Source of the DNA: Diphasiastrum complanatum
Lineage: Eukaryota > Streptophyta > Lycopodiopsida > Lycopodiales > Lycopodiaceae
DNA: 64,000 nt
Assembly (NCBI GenBank): GCA_029204225.1
Contig: CM055115.1
Span: 10,069,172 to 10,133,171 of the forward strand
Direction of reading: 5' to 3'
Under the pieces are notes generated by a model. It searched no databases, had not been told where the DNA came from, and worked only from the letters and a program-made list of their open reading frames with translations. The position numbers and the translations under genes were made by a program. Positions 32,759-44,408 of the stretch are shown here, in pieces. Positions within the stretch are counted from its first letter, which is position 1. The number at the start of each line of letters is the position of its first letter.

Positions 32759-32766
32759 TATTTATA
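32759..32766 (-). promoter_or_regulatory. TATA box of the 440-aa gene
   Basis: The minus strand reads GGCTATAAATATGTGC, a textbook plant TATA box about 270 bp before the ATG at 32,488. It implies a leader of about 240 nt. Confidence 0.65.
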
Positions 32767-32837
32767 GCCAATTCTTGTTGATCACAACAATACATTTGTC
32801 AAATAACGAATTGAGATTTACAGCCTATATTTATCCA

Positions 32838-33197
32838 TTAGAGGAGTTTTGAACTCCAAAAAGACCCTTTAAGAATTCGTGCAAGATGTAGTTTATATTA
32901 TTAAAATATTATAACACTAATACTTTGACTTGCCATAACTTTTTAATCATAGCTCAAAAGTATGTCATGTAATATATCATTGAAAGCCTTTGTTGAGCGC
33001 TTTCCAATGCATTAAACTTCGCTAAATTTGGACTTACCACTAAAAAGTTATGCCATTTTTAGTGTGGAATCAAAATGTGGACTCAAAAAGTTACGTTACG
33101 TAGATTTCAAATTTGAGTGTTTTGATTAGTCCATGTGTAAGAAAAAATATAAAAGAATCTTCACAAAGGGTCTTTTTTGGATTTAGAACTCCTCTAA
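32838..33197. mobile_element. MITE-like element with palindromic 33-bp terminal inverted repeats
   Basis: The left end, 32,838-32,870, reads TTAGAGGAGTTTTGAACTCC then AAAAAGACCCTTT. The right end, 33,165-33,197, is its inverse with a few changes. The termini TTA...TAA are compatible with a TA target duplication. Each end is itself palindromic (GGAGTTTTGAACTCC). The element is 360 bp with no coding capacity. It sits about 70 bp upstream of the TATA box of the 440-aa gene. Confidence 0.75.
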
Positions 33198-33732
33198 TGC
33201 ACCAATCAGAGTGAGACAAATTTGTACCTATGCCGGAATACATTAACTAGTCTATCACTAGATTCAATGAATCATCATTAGCCCTAACACTAGAATCTGT
33301 ACCTGTGCCGGAATACATTAAATAGACAATCACTAGCCTCGTAGAATAATCATTAAAAAAACTATAAACAAATGATTAATGGATATCATTGAAAAACGTG
33401 CACGAGGAGAATTATTACAATCTCCCGCCCTATTTAAGCACCATAAAGATGAAAATTTTCCTTTTGAGATAATGTTCATTCAGAACATTTTCATAAGTCT
33501 TTAATTATGCATTCCAATATGAGTTTTCTGCATATGGGATATCGGATCAGCACGCCTGGCAAGCAATGTATTTGCTGCATTTGGACTGTGTGCGGCAGAT
33601 TTAGTGTCTTCTAGTTCCAAAGAGCTCTTCTTCTTCTAATGAGGGAAAGAAATCCAAGAATAAGAGAAGGATAAGAAACACACGGTTGTTTAAAATAATG
33701 ATGTAGTTACCACCAAATTTAGACAAGAAAAT
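33198..33732. other. Unassigned sequence left of element D
   Basis: Holds a short duplicated phrase TGTACCT.TGCCGGAATACATTAA (about 33,222 and 33,299) and one GATATCGG motif. No gene seen. Confidence 0.4.
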
Positions 33733-34387
33733 TGTGAAAAATACAGATCCTAAGTGGATCTAAACTCCAAGATCATTGGCTTGAATGCTTGCACTCCAAA
33801 CTACATAAGCTAGGAATTGGCAACACATTCTATGCTACCTAGAATGCAAAGAACTTGATCAAAAAGCATTTATCACAAATGGAAACTTCCATAAACATCA
33901 AGTGCGGCCCAAAATAGCATTATACAGTCCATAATACATCAGCCTACCACTTTTGGAAAGCACCTAAGATCATACACAATAGCTTGAAGACAATACACAC
34001 AACAATGCTCTCAATGGAGGAAGAAACAATGACAATGATCTATTGATCTCAATGAAGCATACAAAAGGTTTCTCCAACTTGTTCTCCACGACTTCCCTAC
34101 TATTTATGGATGAGGAAGATGACTCTCTCTCCTCTCTCTAGAAGGTACTTGACCCTAGATATTCCCTATATAGGAAAAATAGCTAAAAATGGCTTATATG
34201 ACCAAAATACATCAAAATGGTCTCATTTTGAAGGGTATGAAGTTTGACACTTCATCATACTGAAAAAATACAGTAAATAAAAACATTGTGGCCTGGTTCA
34301 CACGTGTGAAACTCCAGAACCAAAACTATTTACAATTTTAGCCAATTTAGGCCTCAAACTAGCTAGGAAATGTTGACAATTTTCACA
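33733..34387 (-). repeat. 3' LTR of element D
   Basis: On the minus strand it runs TGTGAAAATTGTC...TTTTTCACA. It carries the perfect 14-bp palindrome TTCACACGTGTGAA at 34,297-34,310 and a TATA-like CTATATAGGG further in. Confidence 0.93.
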
Positions 34388-37300
34388 CTCCCTCTTCAAC
34401 ATTGGATGCTAGTTTCAACATAGTCTTTGAGCACATTCCAAGATTAGATCTATGCATTAAATATAGGTCCTTTCCCAATGGTTTGGTGAAGATATCAGCC
34501 ACACACTCCTTTGAAGAGACATGTTGAAGCTCCACCTCTTTGGCAATGACTTGATCTCTCACAAAATGGTGAGCAATCTCAATGTGCTTGCTCCTTGCAT
34601 GAAAAACAGGATTGCTTGCCAAGCTTTGGGCTGAAAGGTTATCACAAAGTATGATTGGAGTCTTCTCTGGTTCCAGCAAGTGAAGATCCAATAACATCCT
34701 CTTGATCCAAAGAATCTCCTTGGTGCATGTTGTTAATGCCTTGTACTCGGCTTCGGTGGAAGATAGAGAGATAGTTGGTTGCTTCTTTGATAGCCATGAG
34801 ACCACTCCATCTCCAAGATAGATTGCAAAGGCACTTGTTGACTTCCTATCCATTTGATCACCTGCAAAATCTGAATCTGAAAATCCACAAAGGTTAGGTG
34901 TAGTACCTCCATACAAGATGCCAAAATCTCTAGATCCCGAGATGTATCTAAGTACTCTCTTTCCTAGCTTCCAATGAGCCTCACTAGGATCTTGCATAAA
35001 TTGACTTAGTTTACCAACCACAAAGCTTAGATCAGGTCTTGTGATGGTTAACCATATAAGAGATCCTATTAGCTTTCTATAGAGAGTAATGTCCTTGAAG
35101 GATCTTTCATTACTTCTTGTAGTTAGCTTTACATTTGATTCCATAGGAGTAGAAACAACTTTACAATCTTCCATATGAAACCTTTTTAGAATAGAGTTAA
35201 CATACTTTTCTTGACATATGAATGTAGATTTAGAAGTTCTAATAATCTCTATTCCTAAGATATAATGAAGTTTACCAAGATCTTGAATTTCAAACTCTCT
35301 TTTGAGTGCCATCTTGATTTCATCTATATCTAGATTGTTACCACCACTTAAGATAATGTCATCAACATAGATCAAAAGTAAAGTGATATCATTTTCATTC
35401 AATCTAAAGTAGAGAGAATGATCATACTCACTCATAACAAAGTTTTGAGAAAGTAAGAAGGAATTGAGCTTAGCATACCAACTCCTTGGTGCTTGCTTTA
35501 GCCCATACAAACTCTTTTGGAGATAGCACACATGATTAGGCTCATCATGTGAAACATAGCCCTCGGGTTGCTCCATGTAAATATCTTCTTCAAGATCACC
35601 ATTCAAGAAGGCATTAGTAACATCCATTTGCCACATATCCCAATCATAAAGAGTTGCAAGAGAGATTAGGATTCGAATAGTTACCATCTTTGCCACGGGT
35701 GCAAAGGTCTCATCATAGTCAATACCATATTCTTGAGCATACCCCTTTGCCACCAACCTTGCCTTGTACTTGTTGATTGATCCATCTTGATTTGTCTTGA
35801 TCTTGAAGATCCACTTACAACCAATTGCCTTCTTGTCCTTTGGAAGCTTTACCAACCTCCATGTGTTGCTTTTGATGAGTGCTTGATGCTCATGATCCAT
35901 GGCTTGGATCCATTCCTTCTTTTGAATTGCTTCACCTACACAAGTTGGTTCATCAAAAGAGGTAAGAAAAGCAAAGTTAGAGTTGTCCACCACTTGCTTT
36001 CCTTTTTCATCATAGGTTAGCCTTGATGGCTTAGCCCTTTGCCTTTGAGTCTTCCTTGAAGTTTGCTTTGGAGTGGCATCTCCATCTTCATCCAAGACAT
36101 CTTGCACATCATGATGATTAGTAGGCACATCAACATCAACATCAACAACATTGGAAACATTCTCTTCATGAAAGATGACATCCCTACTTATGACAACTTT
36201 CTTTGTAGAAGGAATGTACACTTTGTAAGCCTTGCTTACTTCACTATAGCCAACAAACACACCCTTCTTTGATGAAGGATCTTCTTTAGTTCTATCATCA
36301 AGTGTGATATTGACAAAACATGTACATCCAAAGATCCTACAATGCTTGACACTCGGCCTTCTACCATAAAGAACCTCATGAGGAGTTTTACCATCCAAGG
36401 AAGCACTTGTCCATCTATTACATAGATAGTTAGCACATGCTAAAGCTTCCCCCCAAAAAGACTTAGCAAGATTAGCATGTAGTCTCATTGCCTTGGCACA
36501 TTCACAAAGGGTTCTATTCTTCCTCTCGGCCACTCCATTTTGTTGTGGAGTCCTAGGACTAGACATCTCCCTCTTAATCCCATGTGCTATACAAAAGTCT
36601 TTGAACCTATTTGAGGTGTATTCCCCTCCATTATCAGATCTTAAGCATTTGATCTTTGTATTGAATTGGTTTTCCATTTCATTCTTGAACTTGACAAATG
36701 CAGCAAACACTTCATCCTTACTTTTAAGAAGATAGATCCAAGTATACCTACTAAAGTCATCAATGAAAGTTGCATACATCTTTGCCCCACCATTGCTAGT
36801 TGTACTAGAAGAATGAATATCAGAATGCACAAGTTGAAAAGCTTCTTTAGATCTAGAAGTAGATCTAGAATAAGCAAGTCTATGAGATTTGGACAAGGCA
36901 CAATGTTCACAAACACTATTGTTTGCAACAAGACTTTTAGGGAGACCAAGAACAAGCTCTTTCTTTGCCATTACCTCCAAAGATTTGAAGTTGGGATGGC
37001 CCAACCTCTTGTGCCAAACTTCTTGGTTTGTCAATTGCTCCCTAGCCATACATCCTTCATGATTAGAGATCACACATGCATCAAGCTTGAAAAGTTTACC
37101 ATGCCTCCTACCTTGAGCAATCAAGGATCCACATTTACTTATCAAACATGCATCTCCAATGAACTCCACATCAAGTCCTTTGTCAATCATTTGACTTACA
37201 CTAAGCAAATTCTTAGTGATTGAAGGAATGTACAAAACATTTTCAAGATTTGCTTTCCTATTTGTTGAAAGGGAAATAGGAATAGTGCCTATGCCTTTGA

Positions 37301-38336
37301 TGTCACATTGACCATCATTTGCAGTGTAGATGATGTTACCTTCTCCCTCATAAGACAATAAGGATGTAAAGTATTCCTTATGTCTTGTCATGTGAGATGA
37401 GGCTCCACTATCAATCCACCAAGGATCATTATCATCTATGTTGGCTAACAAACTTGAAGTCATAACAAGTGATTCACATGTGTTATGTTCTTCCTCATCT
37501 ATTGTAAGATTTCCTTGCCTCTCTCCTTGCTCTCTTTTCTTCTTATAACATTCATTTGCAAAATGACCTTTTATCCCACAATAAAAGCACTTGAACTTTG
37601 ACTTATTGTTCTTAGTAGAAGAGGAAGAGGAAGAGTGATCATCATGATCAAAGTTACCACCTTTGGACCATTTCCCTTTGCCTTTACCTTTGCCCTTGAA
37701 TTTGCCTTTTGTGAAGAAAGCCTCTTCACCTCCACCTTGCAAGGATGCACCATCAAGCTTTGATTGCAACCTATGTTCTTCAGCCAATAAGATTTCTTGC
37801 AAGTCAACCACACTTGGCAAGACTCTTTGAATGGCAAAACTTTGCACAAGGTTAGCATGTTCATTTAGCAAACCATTCAACATAACTTGGACTATTTCAC
37901 CATCTTTTATGTTCTCATCAATGCATGCTAAATCATCACTTAGGGACTTAACTCTCAAGATAAATGCATGAGCACTTTCACCCTCTCTTTGCCTACTAGA
38001 AAATATTTGTCTCCTTAGGGTCAATACCCTAGATGTGGACTTTGATTCAAAGAGCTTCTTTAAGGCATTCCATGCCTCACTTGCACTTTGACACTTTCCA
38101 ACTTCCTTGAGAAGTTCATTTGTAACATTCATTTTAATGATATGAAGAGCCCTTTTGGCCTTCTTATCAAACCTTTGTTGCTCTTGAAGTGTGAGAGGTC
38201 TCTCTTCAATTTCTGCAACTATGTCCATGAGTTCATTCAACTCAAGTAAGGACTCCATCCTCACTTTCCAAGTAGAGTAGTTTGATGAACTCAACCTTTC
38301 ACTAGACTCTAGCATGATCCCACCATTGGAAGCCAT
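34383..38336 (-). CDS. Copia gag-pol polyprotein, 1317 aa, intact
   Basis: All domains are in one frame. Gag of the UBN2 type is residues 1-240, with a Gly/Lys-rich stretch at 211-226. The CCHC zinc knuckle has C250, C253, H258 and C263. Protease is WWIDSGASSH with D309. The pre-integrase HHCC finger has H442, H447, C476 and C479. The integrase core has D506 (HSDIH), D568 (RSDNGGEY) and E604 (GVAERKN), with the canonical 35-residue spacing. Reverse transcriptase starts near 840 (KWIFKIK), with KARLVAKGYAQ and catalytic YVDD at 990-993. RNase H has D1154, E1195, D1232 and D1281. The order protease-integrase-RT-RNase H is Ty1/copia. The polyprotein would be cut by its own protease in cytoplasmic particles, and the DNA copy inserted in the nucleus. 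The start ATG at 38,336 begins MASNGGIMLESSERLS. No stop or frameshift is seen. Confidence 0.96.
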   Translation of the reverse strand: MASNGGIMLESSERLSSSNYSTWKVRMESLLELNELMDIVAEIEERPLTLQEQQRFDKKAKRALHIIKMNVTNELLKEVGKCQSASEAWNALKKLFESKSTSRVLTLRRQIFSSRQREGESAHAFILRVKSLSDDLACIDENIKDGEIVQVMLNGLLNEHANLVQSFAIQRVLPSVVDLQEILLAEEHRLQSKLDGASLQGGGEEAFFTKGKFKGKGKGKGKWSKGGNFDHDDHSSSSSSTKNNKSKFKCFYCGIKGHFANECYKKKREQGERQGNLTIDEEEHNTCESLVMTSSLLANIDDNDPWWIDSGASSHMTRHKEYFTSLLSYEGEGNIIYTANDGQCDIKGIGTIPISLSTNRKANLENVLYIPSITKNLLSVSQMIDKGLDVEFIGDACLISKCGSLIAQGRRHGKLFKLDACVISNHEGCMAREQLTNQEVWHKRLGHPNFKSLEVMAKKELVLGLPKSLVANNSVCEHCALSKSHRLAYSRSTSRSKEAFQLVHSDIHSSSTTSNGGAKMYATFIDDFSRYTWIYLLKSKDEVFAAFVKFKNEMENQFNTKIKCLRSDNGGEYTSNRFKDFCIAHGIKREMSSPRTPQQNGVAERKNRTLCECAKAMRLHANLAKSFWGEALACANYLCNRWTSASLDGKTPHEVLYGRRPSVKHCRIFGCTCFVNITLDDRTKEDPSSKKGVFVGYSEVSKAYKVYIPSTKKVVISRDVIFHEENVSNVVDVDVDVPTNHHDVQDVLDEDGDATPKQTSRKTQRQRAKPSRLTYDEKGKQVVDNSNFAFLTSFDEPTCVGEAIQKKEWIQAMDHEHQALIKSNTWRLVKLPKDKKAIGCKWIFKIKTNQDGSINKYKARLVAKGYAQEYGIDYDETFAPVAKMVTIRILISLATLYDWDMWQMDVTNAFLNGDLEEDIYMEQPEGYVSHDEPNHVCYLQKSLYGLKQAPRSWYAKLNSFLLSQNFVMSEYDHSLYFRLNENDITLLLIYVDDIILSGGNNLDIDEIKMALKREFEIQDLGKLHYILGIEIIRTSKSTFICQEKYVNSILKRFHMEDCKVVSTPMESNVKLTTRSNERSFKDITLYRKLIGSLIWLTITRPDLSFVVGKLSQFMQDPSEAHWKLGKRVLRYISGSRDFGILYGGTTPNLCGFSDSDFAGDQMDRKSTSAFAIYLGDGVVSWLSKKQPTISLSSTEAEYKALTTCTKEILWIKRMLLDLHLLEPEKTPIILCDNLSAQSLASNPVFHARSKHIEIAHHFVRDQVIAKEVELQHVSSKECVADIFTKPLGKDLYLMHRSNLGMCSKTMLKLASNVEEGV
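34388..34396 (-). other. Polypurine tract of element D
   Basis: AAGAGGGAG on the minus strand, directly before the 3' LTR. It is also coding: it specifies the last residues of the polyprotein, whose TGA lies four bases inside the LTR (34,383-34,385). Confidence 0.8.
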
Positions 38337-39496
38337 GATTCTAATGTTTCTTCAACTTTTAGGTTCTGTCCTAAAGCACTTAGCACTCACTTTTCTCTCA
38401 ACAAATGATAGATAAAGAGATCTATGAAGATTTAGGACCCTAAAACACTTCTATCTTGAACCTAGATGGTTTCCAAGCATAGAAAGGAAGATTGAAACAC
38501 ATGCAACACTTTGCACACACTAAGAATGGATTACAAAATCAAACCAACCTGAACACACTCTTGCTTAAGCTCTCAAACTTTCCAGCAAGTGACCAAATCA
38601 AGTTATGGTGTGGAGAGTTACTTGCATTCTTAGAAAATACCCAAAACTAGGATGCCAAGATTACCTAGTAATGAACAAACTTGATCAACATATGATCAAC
38701 ACACTAAGATATTGATTCAACCTGTAAAACCACATGTAAACCACACTTCTAAAAGTTTATAAACTCCAGCAAGTGATAAATACAAGATTTAGAGGTGAAT
38801 GAATGAGCACACTTAGTGAATCACAAGACTAGCTTCACTATCTTGTCAAATCTTGGTGTTTAGATGTAGATCTAAGATCACTTCACATGAGAATGTTCCT
38901 CAACCTGTTAAGAACCTGAAAACACACTTGCATAATGGTTAACACCTTCCAGCAAATGCTCCAATCAAATTACATAAGGAGAGTTACTTACATGCTCAAC
39001 AAAGTACACCAAAATTTATGCCAAAATTGATGACAATCTTTACAATATGCTCTTCACAATGGAGCTTACAATATGTTCACCCAAAAAAGGGGATCTTTCA
39101 TCCAAATGGGAGCTTTGCTCAGCCTTTAGGAGAATTACAACTCACTCAAAAGAGCATTTGTCATCCACTTAAGGAGAAGTTTCATCCACTTAAGGAGAGT
39201 GTTCATCCAAGAATGGAGATTGTCAACAATAGGATTGAAAAGAACATTGTTAGTATTGAATATGCACAAGCCTCACAATCACAAATGATTAGGTGTTATG
39301 ATCTGATCCAAAATAGTTTCTTTTCAGCCTCTGATCTTCAATAGACCTGAAATATGCTTTTGATCCACAAGTTCAACTCACAAAACAAAGGTTAGTAAGA
39401 TTTGATCAACAAAGCAATGCAAAATCATGCTAGAACTTGATCAAACATCCAAATATCACCAAAAATGGAATACTTACTGTAAATAGAAGCCAACCA
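38337..39496 (-). other. Long untranslated leader of element D
   Basis: About 1.16 kb between primer site and gag with no sense-strand coding frame. It contains short repeats such as CATCCACTTAAGGAGA on the plus strand (near 39,163-39,200). The plus-strand 108-aa frame here is fortuitous. Confidence 0.75.
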
Positions 39497-39508
39497 GCTC
39501 TGATACCA
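39497..39508 (-). other. Primer-binding site of element D
   Basis: The minus strand reads TGGTATCAGAGC next to the 5' LTR, matching initiator tRNA-Met. Confidence 0.9.
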
Positions 39509-40163
39509 TGTGAAAAATACAGATCCTAAGTGGATCTAAACTCCAAGATCATTGGCTTGAATGCTTGCACTCCAAACTACATAAGCTAGGAATTGGCAAC
39601 ACATTCTATGCTACCTAGAATGCAAAGAACTTGATCAAAAAGCATTTATCACAAATGGAAACTTCCATAAACATCAAGTGCGGCCCAAAATAGCATTATA
39701 CAGTCCATAATACATCAGCCTACCACTTTTGGAAAGCACCTAAGATCATACACAATAGCTTGAAGACAATACACACAACAATGCTCTCAATGGAGGAAGA
39801 AACAATGACAATGATCTATTGATCTCAATGAAGCATACAAAAGGTTTCTCCAACCTGTTCTCCACGACTTCCCTACTATTTATGGATGAGGAAGATGACT
39901 CTCTCTCCTCTCTCTAGAAGGTACTTGACCCTAGATATTCCCTATATAGGAAAAATAGCTAAAAATGGCTTATATGACCAAAATACATCAAAATGGTCTC
40001 ATTTTGAAGGGTATGAAGTTTGACACTTCATCATACTGAAAAAATACAGTAAATAAAAACATTGTGGCCTGGTTCACACGTGTGAAACTCCAGAACCAAA
40101 ACTATTTACAATTTTAGCCAATTTAGGCCTCAAACTAGCTAGGAAATGTTGACAATTTTCACA
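39509..40163 (-). repeat. 5' LTR of element D
   Basis: 655 bp, identical to the other LTR but for one base. TTCACACGTGTGAA is at 40,073-40,086. Confidence 0.93.
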
Positions 40164-42060
40164 GAAATTTACGTTGCAAATACGTTATCGTCAGGATCTA
40201 CCGGAAGATGATGTGCAATTTACGTAGTCAAATGGGACATCAATATTTCAATTGTGTGATGTGCCACTGCCAGTGTGTTGAAAATCTGGAGCGTGGACTA
40301 CCACCTCAAATCAATAGTCATTTTAATAATCCACATTTGATGCCAAATCAACAACCAAATCAAGCAAGGGTGTGTGGTCCAAATAATCAAGCACCAGTAC
40401 AAGTTGTGACGGTTGAGGAACCACCAATGATAGATGTTCAAGTTGTTACCTGTCACAAGGACAAAGGGAAGGCGGTGAGGCAATATATGTAGTTTGAAAA
40501 TGTGGGACCAAGGACAAAAATCTAATATGGATGTGGATTAGATGGCCAGGGTTATGTTGGAGGTGTTGAATCAATTGCAATAGTCTCATGGACCTAACTT
40601 CTATCAAGAAATAGTCAATATTGTAGCTGACTAAGTTGCAAATTTTGTGAGCCATTATAAATTTCATGTAATGGTTGGTTAATTAGAACTTAATTCATAT
40701 TGCATTGTACTTGTTGGTAGAGTCCATACGTGCTAAGTTGCCTAGAATTTACAACTAAAAGGGCCACCTTCAGCATCACTTAATGCCATTGTGCAATCTA
40801 CAAAAAAGGACATTGTTCCAAGATTGGAGATTGGCATTCAGGGTATTGATATTAGGGGCATCTAGATTGATGGCGGAGCAGGCATAAATATAATCTCTGA
40901 AGACATATATAGTAAATTAAAAAACATACCCTTACATAAGGTCCAATTAGACATTCATATGGCTAATCATATAAGGGATTCTCCAATAAGGAAAATCTTG
41001 AAAGTCCTAGTAAATATTAACGGGTTACATTTTTTGTTAATTTTGTTGTTCTAAGATTCCCAAAAGGGACAAATGTATACCCAGTTTTATTAGGAAGGCA
41101 TTCGCTAAGAGCCGCAAAAGTGGTGCATGACTGGGCAACGGGAGTTGTGACTATTTCAACCAAAGGAGAGAAATTTCAATCACATAAAACATCATGGAAG
41201 GATTGATTCGGTGCTGCGGCCAGTGGGCGTGAAACGGTTGAGGAATTACTGTTCCAACCAATGTCAGGGGAATTTGAGGGAGATTTATCTCGGACCAGTT
41301 TGTTTCCAGACTACATACCAGTTGGGGAAGCTCATCTATCTATGGTAATTGATTTATTTGCTACTGAATCGGTCTAACTGGGTTCAATTGAATCAGATTA
41401 GGAGAATGAGCATGCGTCAGTGGAGGATACGAGTAGAGAACAATGGCTGCAAAGTTTCTCTAAAACCATTGAAAATCTAGAATGTGGAAGGAGGATCCAA
41501 AACAGTTGCATCCCACTCAAATATCAAGAGAAAAGCTAATAAATATTAATCTGGGGATGGAAGATAGTCCCAAACATGTATCTATTGGAGCTAATAATGA
41601 TCCAGATTTCATTACGTGTGTGACAGAACTATTTAAAAAGTATAAGGCTATTTTTGCATTGTCTTATGATGAATTATGAGATGTTTCGAAAGAGATCTAT
41701 GAGCACGCAATTGACTTTATCATTGATGCACGACCAATTCGCGTCAACAACGATATTGAATGAATATGAAGCATGCATAACAAGTTAGGGCGGAGATTAA
41801 AAAACTGGTCATGGTGGGATTTATATATACTATCGACTATACACTTTGGTTAAGCCCTATAGTTATAGTCATCCAAGAAGAATGGCAACCTATTACCACA
41901 AACTTAATTCGTTTACTATAAGGATGATTTTCCATTTCCATTAACCGAAATGTTTTTGGATGAAGTCGCAGGGTGTTATGTACCACAACGGTAGGCCCTC
42001 CAATGACGGCCTCGAAAGGGCCATGATGTAGTCTGGCATTATCAACATGTTTGGGTGCCA
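40164..42060 (+). pseudogene. Ty3/gypsy element remnant (gag end, protease, RT start)
   Basis: The plus strand shows a gag tail rich in Gln/Asn/Pro (40,208-40,492), then the protease motif IDGGAGINIIS at about 40,868. A linker follows (41,482-41,679, PKHVSIGANNDPDF then YKAIFALSYDEL), then a broken RT start (IKKLVMVGFIYT, QEEWQPITTN, KDDFPFPLTEMF). Multiple stops and shifts. The protease-to-RT order without an intervening integrase is typical of Ty3/gypsy, and the SYDEL region is like plant Tat/Athila-type elements. Similarity ends near 42,060. Confidence 0.75.
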
Positions 42061-42114
42061 CGCATCACCATCCTAGATGGTCACATGTTGTCAGCGTGAC
42101 TGTGCTTGATAGGA

Positions 42115-43260
42115 CCCACTATGCTATGTCAATATTTGGCCACAAAAAATGTTCGTCATTTTGGAAATTTGGTCAAAAATAAACAAATTAAAAAAAGGCA
42201 GCTCAAGTTGGCAATGATCCTCAAATATTCACAACTCTTATTCACGATAATTAGGATCATAAGTACTCATAATATTTTGGTAGTCACGATCAATATTCAC
42301 AAGTATTCACAATCAATATTTATTATAATAATGATTAGTATTCACAATAATCTTGATTAATATTCAAGCGATTTGCTTTTTAGTATTCATGATTTTAGAT
42401 AATCTTTGCCAACCATCAAGCATGTAGACTTCAAAACACATCATTGGAAACTCAATCAATTCTTCATCCAATATAGAAAACAACTTGGATACATCCTCCA
42501 TAAGAAGACACTGTCATAAACAATACAAATAAATATTCAAGTAATTAGTTGTCATATTTCTAGATTCGAGCATGCAAGGGCACGATAGGGAGAATAACTA
42601 TGTGGAATCAAGCATACACCCACAGGAAAAAAATTGTTTGCTTTTTTTCATGCATGCATGCTACGTGCTTGTTTTCATTAATGCAAATTCACTTCCGTGT
42701 TGGATAATTGAGCCCTCCACCAATGGCTAAATCTAATTGTGATATTGGAATATAATCAAATTCAGAAATCTAAATTGAAGAGTCGGTAATTTCATTAGTT
42801 AATGCTTAACAAAAACATAATACAATAAATTAAGTCAAATATTTGAAATTAATCTAACCTATAAATACTTACCACAACATAGACCAATGATAAGGCCATG
42901 CACCGTGGAGATCATTGAAAAATTTCCATGGAAGTTCTTTTGTTACATAGACTTGAATACCCATAAATGAGCCTCTTATCCTTGCTAAAACAAAATTAAA
43001 AACATGAATTCCACTAAAGGCATGTCAAAAAGCGGTGATAAGTATCATTTAAGTATGGGCTTTGGAGAACTAAAGTTGATCACAAATCCTTTTAAGCTAA
43101 TGTCAAGCCAAAAAAAAATGCTTGTAAAATTGGAGATCAATTTATATAATAGTTTATTTCTGTAGGGTGTTTAAGAGAGTGAGTATTTGTATAGGAGTTC
43201 TTGAAAAAAGAATTTAGGTCATGAGTAACAAAATGAAATCTAACTTCAATGTGTTTAGCG
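42115..43260 (+). repeat. Dispersed repeat F, copy c
   Basis: GCAGCTCAAGTTGGCAATGA through AACCATCAAGCATGTAGAC and GTATGGGCTTTGGAGAACT matches 53,060-53,880. It has an extra insertion around 42,500-42,700 (with CATGCATGCATG). The splice-like block is again present on the minus strand. Confidence 0.75.
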
Positions 43261-43269
43261 AGTTAGTGG

Positions 43270-44408
43270 GTTGAGATTTCAAATCTTGGAGTTATCATTG
43301 AAGCCAAATAATGTCCTTTACTATACAGATGGATGCAACATATTAGGACTCAATAACGGACAAGGAAATGCATTCTTGCTTTTGATTGTTCCATAAAATT
43401 GGTCCTCCTACAAGAAAACACAAGTAGCCAAAGGTGGATTTTCTAATATCCACTTTTCCAACCCAATCTGAGTCTGAATAGGCATTTAAAACTGGTGCAT
43501 TCTTGGAATATCTATCATAACACAAAGCACAGTGCTTTGTGGCCTATATGTACATCAAATGCTCTTTGTAGAACTTCCCAATGTGGTAGTCATGGATTCG
43601 ACCTGCATTGCAACAATGTGTGCACTGTGTATGCAAGATTAGGTGATTTGTAGAACATGGCATACATGATGAACACAATTATTAACTGGTAGTCATGGAT
43701 TTGACATGTATTGCAACAATTTGCTCACTTTCTACTCAAGATCATGTCATCTACACATTTATTTCTGTTGTGCTTCAGTCTTCGTGGACATGTCATTCAA
43801 TAGCTTGAATCATGGATCCATAGGTGAGTCTATCAACTTGTAGTCTTACATGTGATACCTATGAAGTACATTGACCAGATATTTCTACTAGATTATGGCA
43901 ATCTATCTCTCATGAGTAGTGCATCAGGCTCGAATCAGTAGTTGATTCAAATTGTTGATGATTAATGAATAGACATCTGAACACTCAAAGCTGCTTCATA
44001 CTCGACTTGTAGCCATAGTTTGCTTTCAAATGATTCTTTGAGTCGACTACATAAGTGCTCCTATAAATCTGCAGATGACAACTCGTAGAGACTGCTTTTG
44101 CTCAATCTCTTGGATAGTTGAGCATTTGTGAGCATTGTTTGTGTTGCATCTACTAGTATTTGGTTATTACTTTTGGATACTTCATTTTACACATAGCTAA
44201 TGGTGAACTTATGATGCATGTTGCACAAAGATAGATAATTCGAAATTTTGTCATAGATGTATTCTCCCCCACAATTGGTGCATAGAATCTTGATCTTCTG
44301 AGCAGTTTGTGTTGCAACAAACCACTTGAATTCTTTGGTGCAGTTGAATGCCTCAAACTTGCTTTTCTGAAGATTGTTTTGGTATATCTGAAATTATTAT
44401 CTACAAAC
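43270..44408 (-). pseudogene. Old copia element, RNase H to integrase remnant (left of B2)
   Basis: The minus strand reads LNAYSDSDWVGKVDIRKST and FLVGGPILWNNQKQECISLS (RNase H, 43,343-43,525). Further right come degraded integrase/RT pieces up to 44,408, where B2 is inserted. The element continues after B2 at 48,986. Confidence 0.6.

Larger units (their letters stand above)
32498..33557. repeat. GATATCGG-motif cluster 3 (five copies)
   Basis: Copies at 32,498-32,516 (+), 32,548-32,567 (-), 32,617-32,636 (+), 32,669-32,687 (-) and 33,538-33,557 (+) match the consensus seen at 15.5 kb. The first four alternate in orientation at about 50-bp spacing in the leader of the 440-aa gene. The array is very like cluster 1. 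Confidence 0.65.
33733..40163 (-). mobile_element. Complete young copia element D
   Basis: 6431-bp element on the minus strand with 655-bp LTRs at 33,733-34,387 and 39,509-40,163. Comparing the LTRs by eye I find a single difference, T against C near 34,080 and 39,856. Primer site, 1.16-kb leader, one uninterrupted polyprotein frame and polypurine tract are all present. The flanks are AAAAT on the left and GAAAT on the right, a five-base target duplication with one change. All the sequence features needed for autonomy are visible, so it is a very recent insertion and perhaps still active. It landed beside or within an older gypsy element. Confidence 0.95.

Noticed and set aside
39018-39344. 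108-aa plus-strand frame
   Set aside because: Lies in the leader of the minus-strand element D and consists of short leader repeats.
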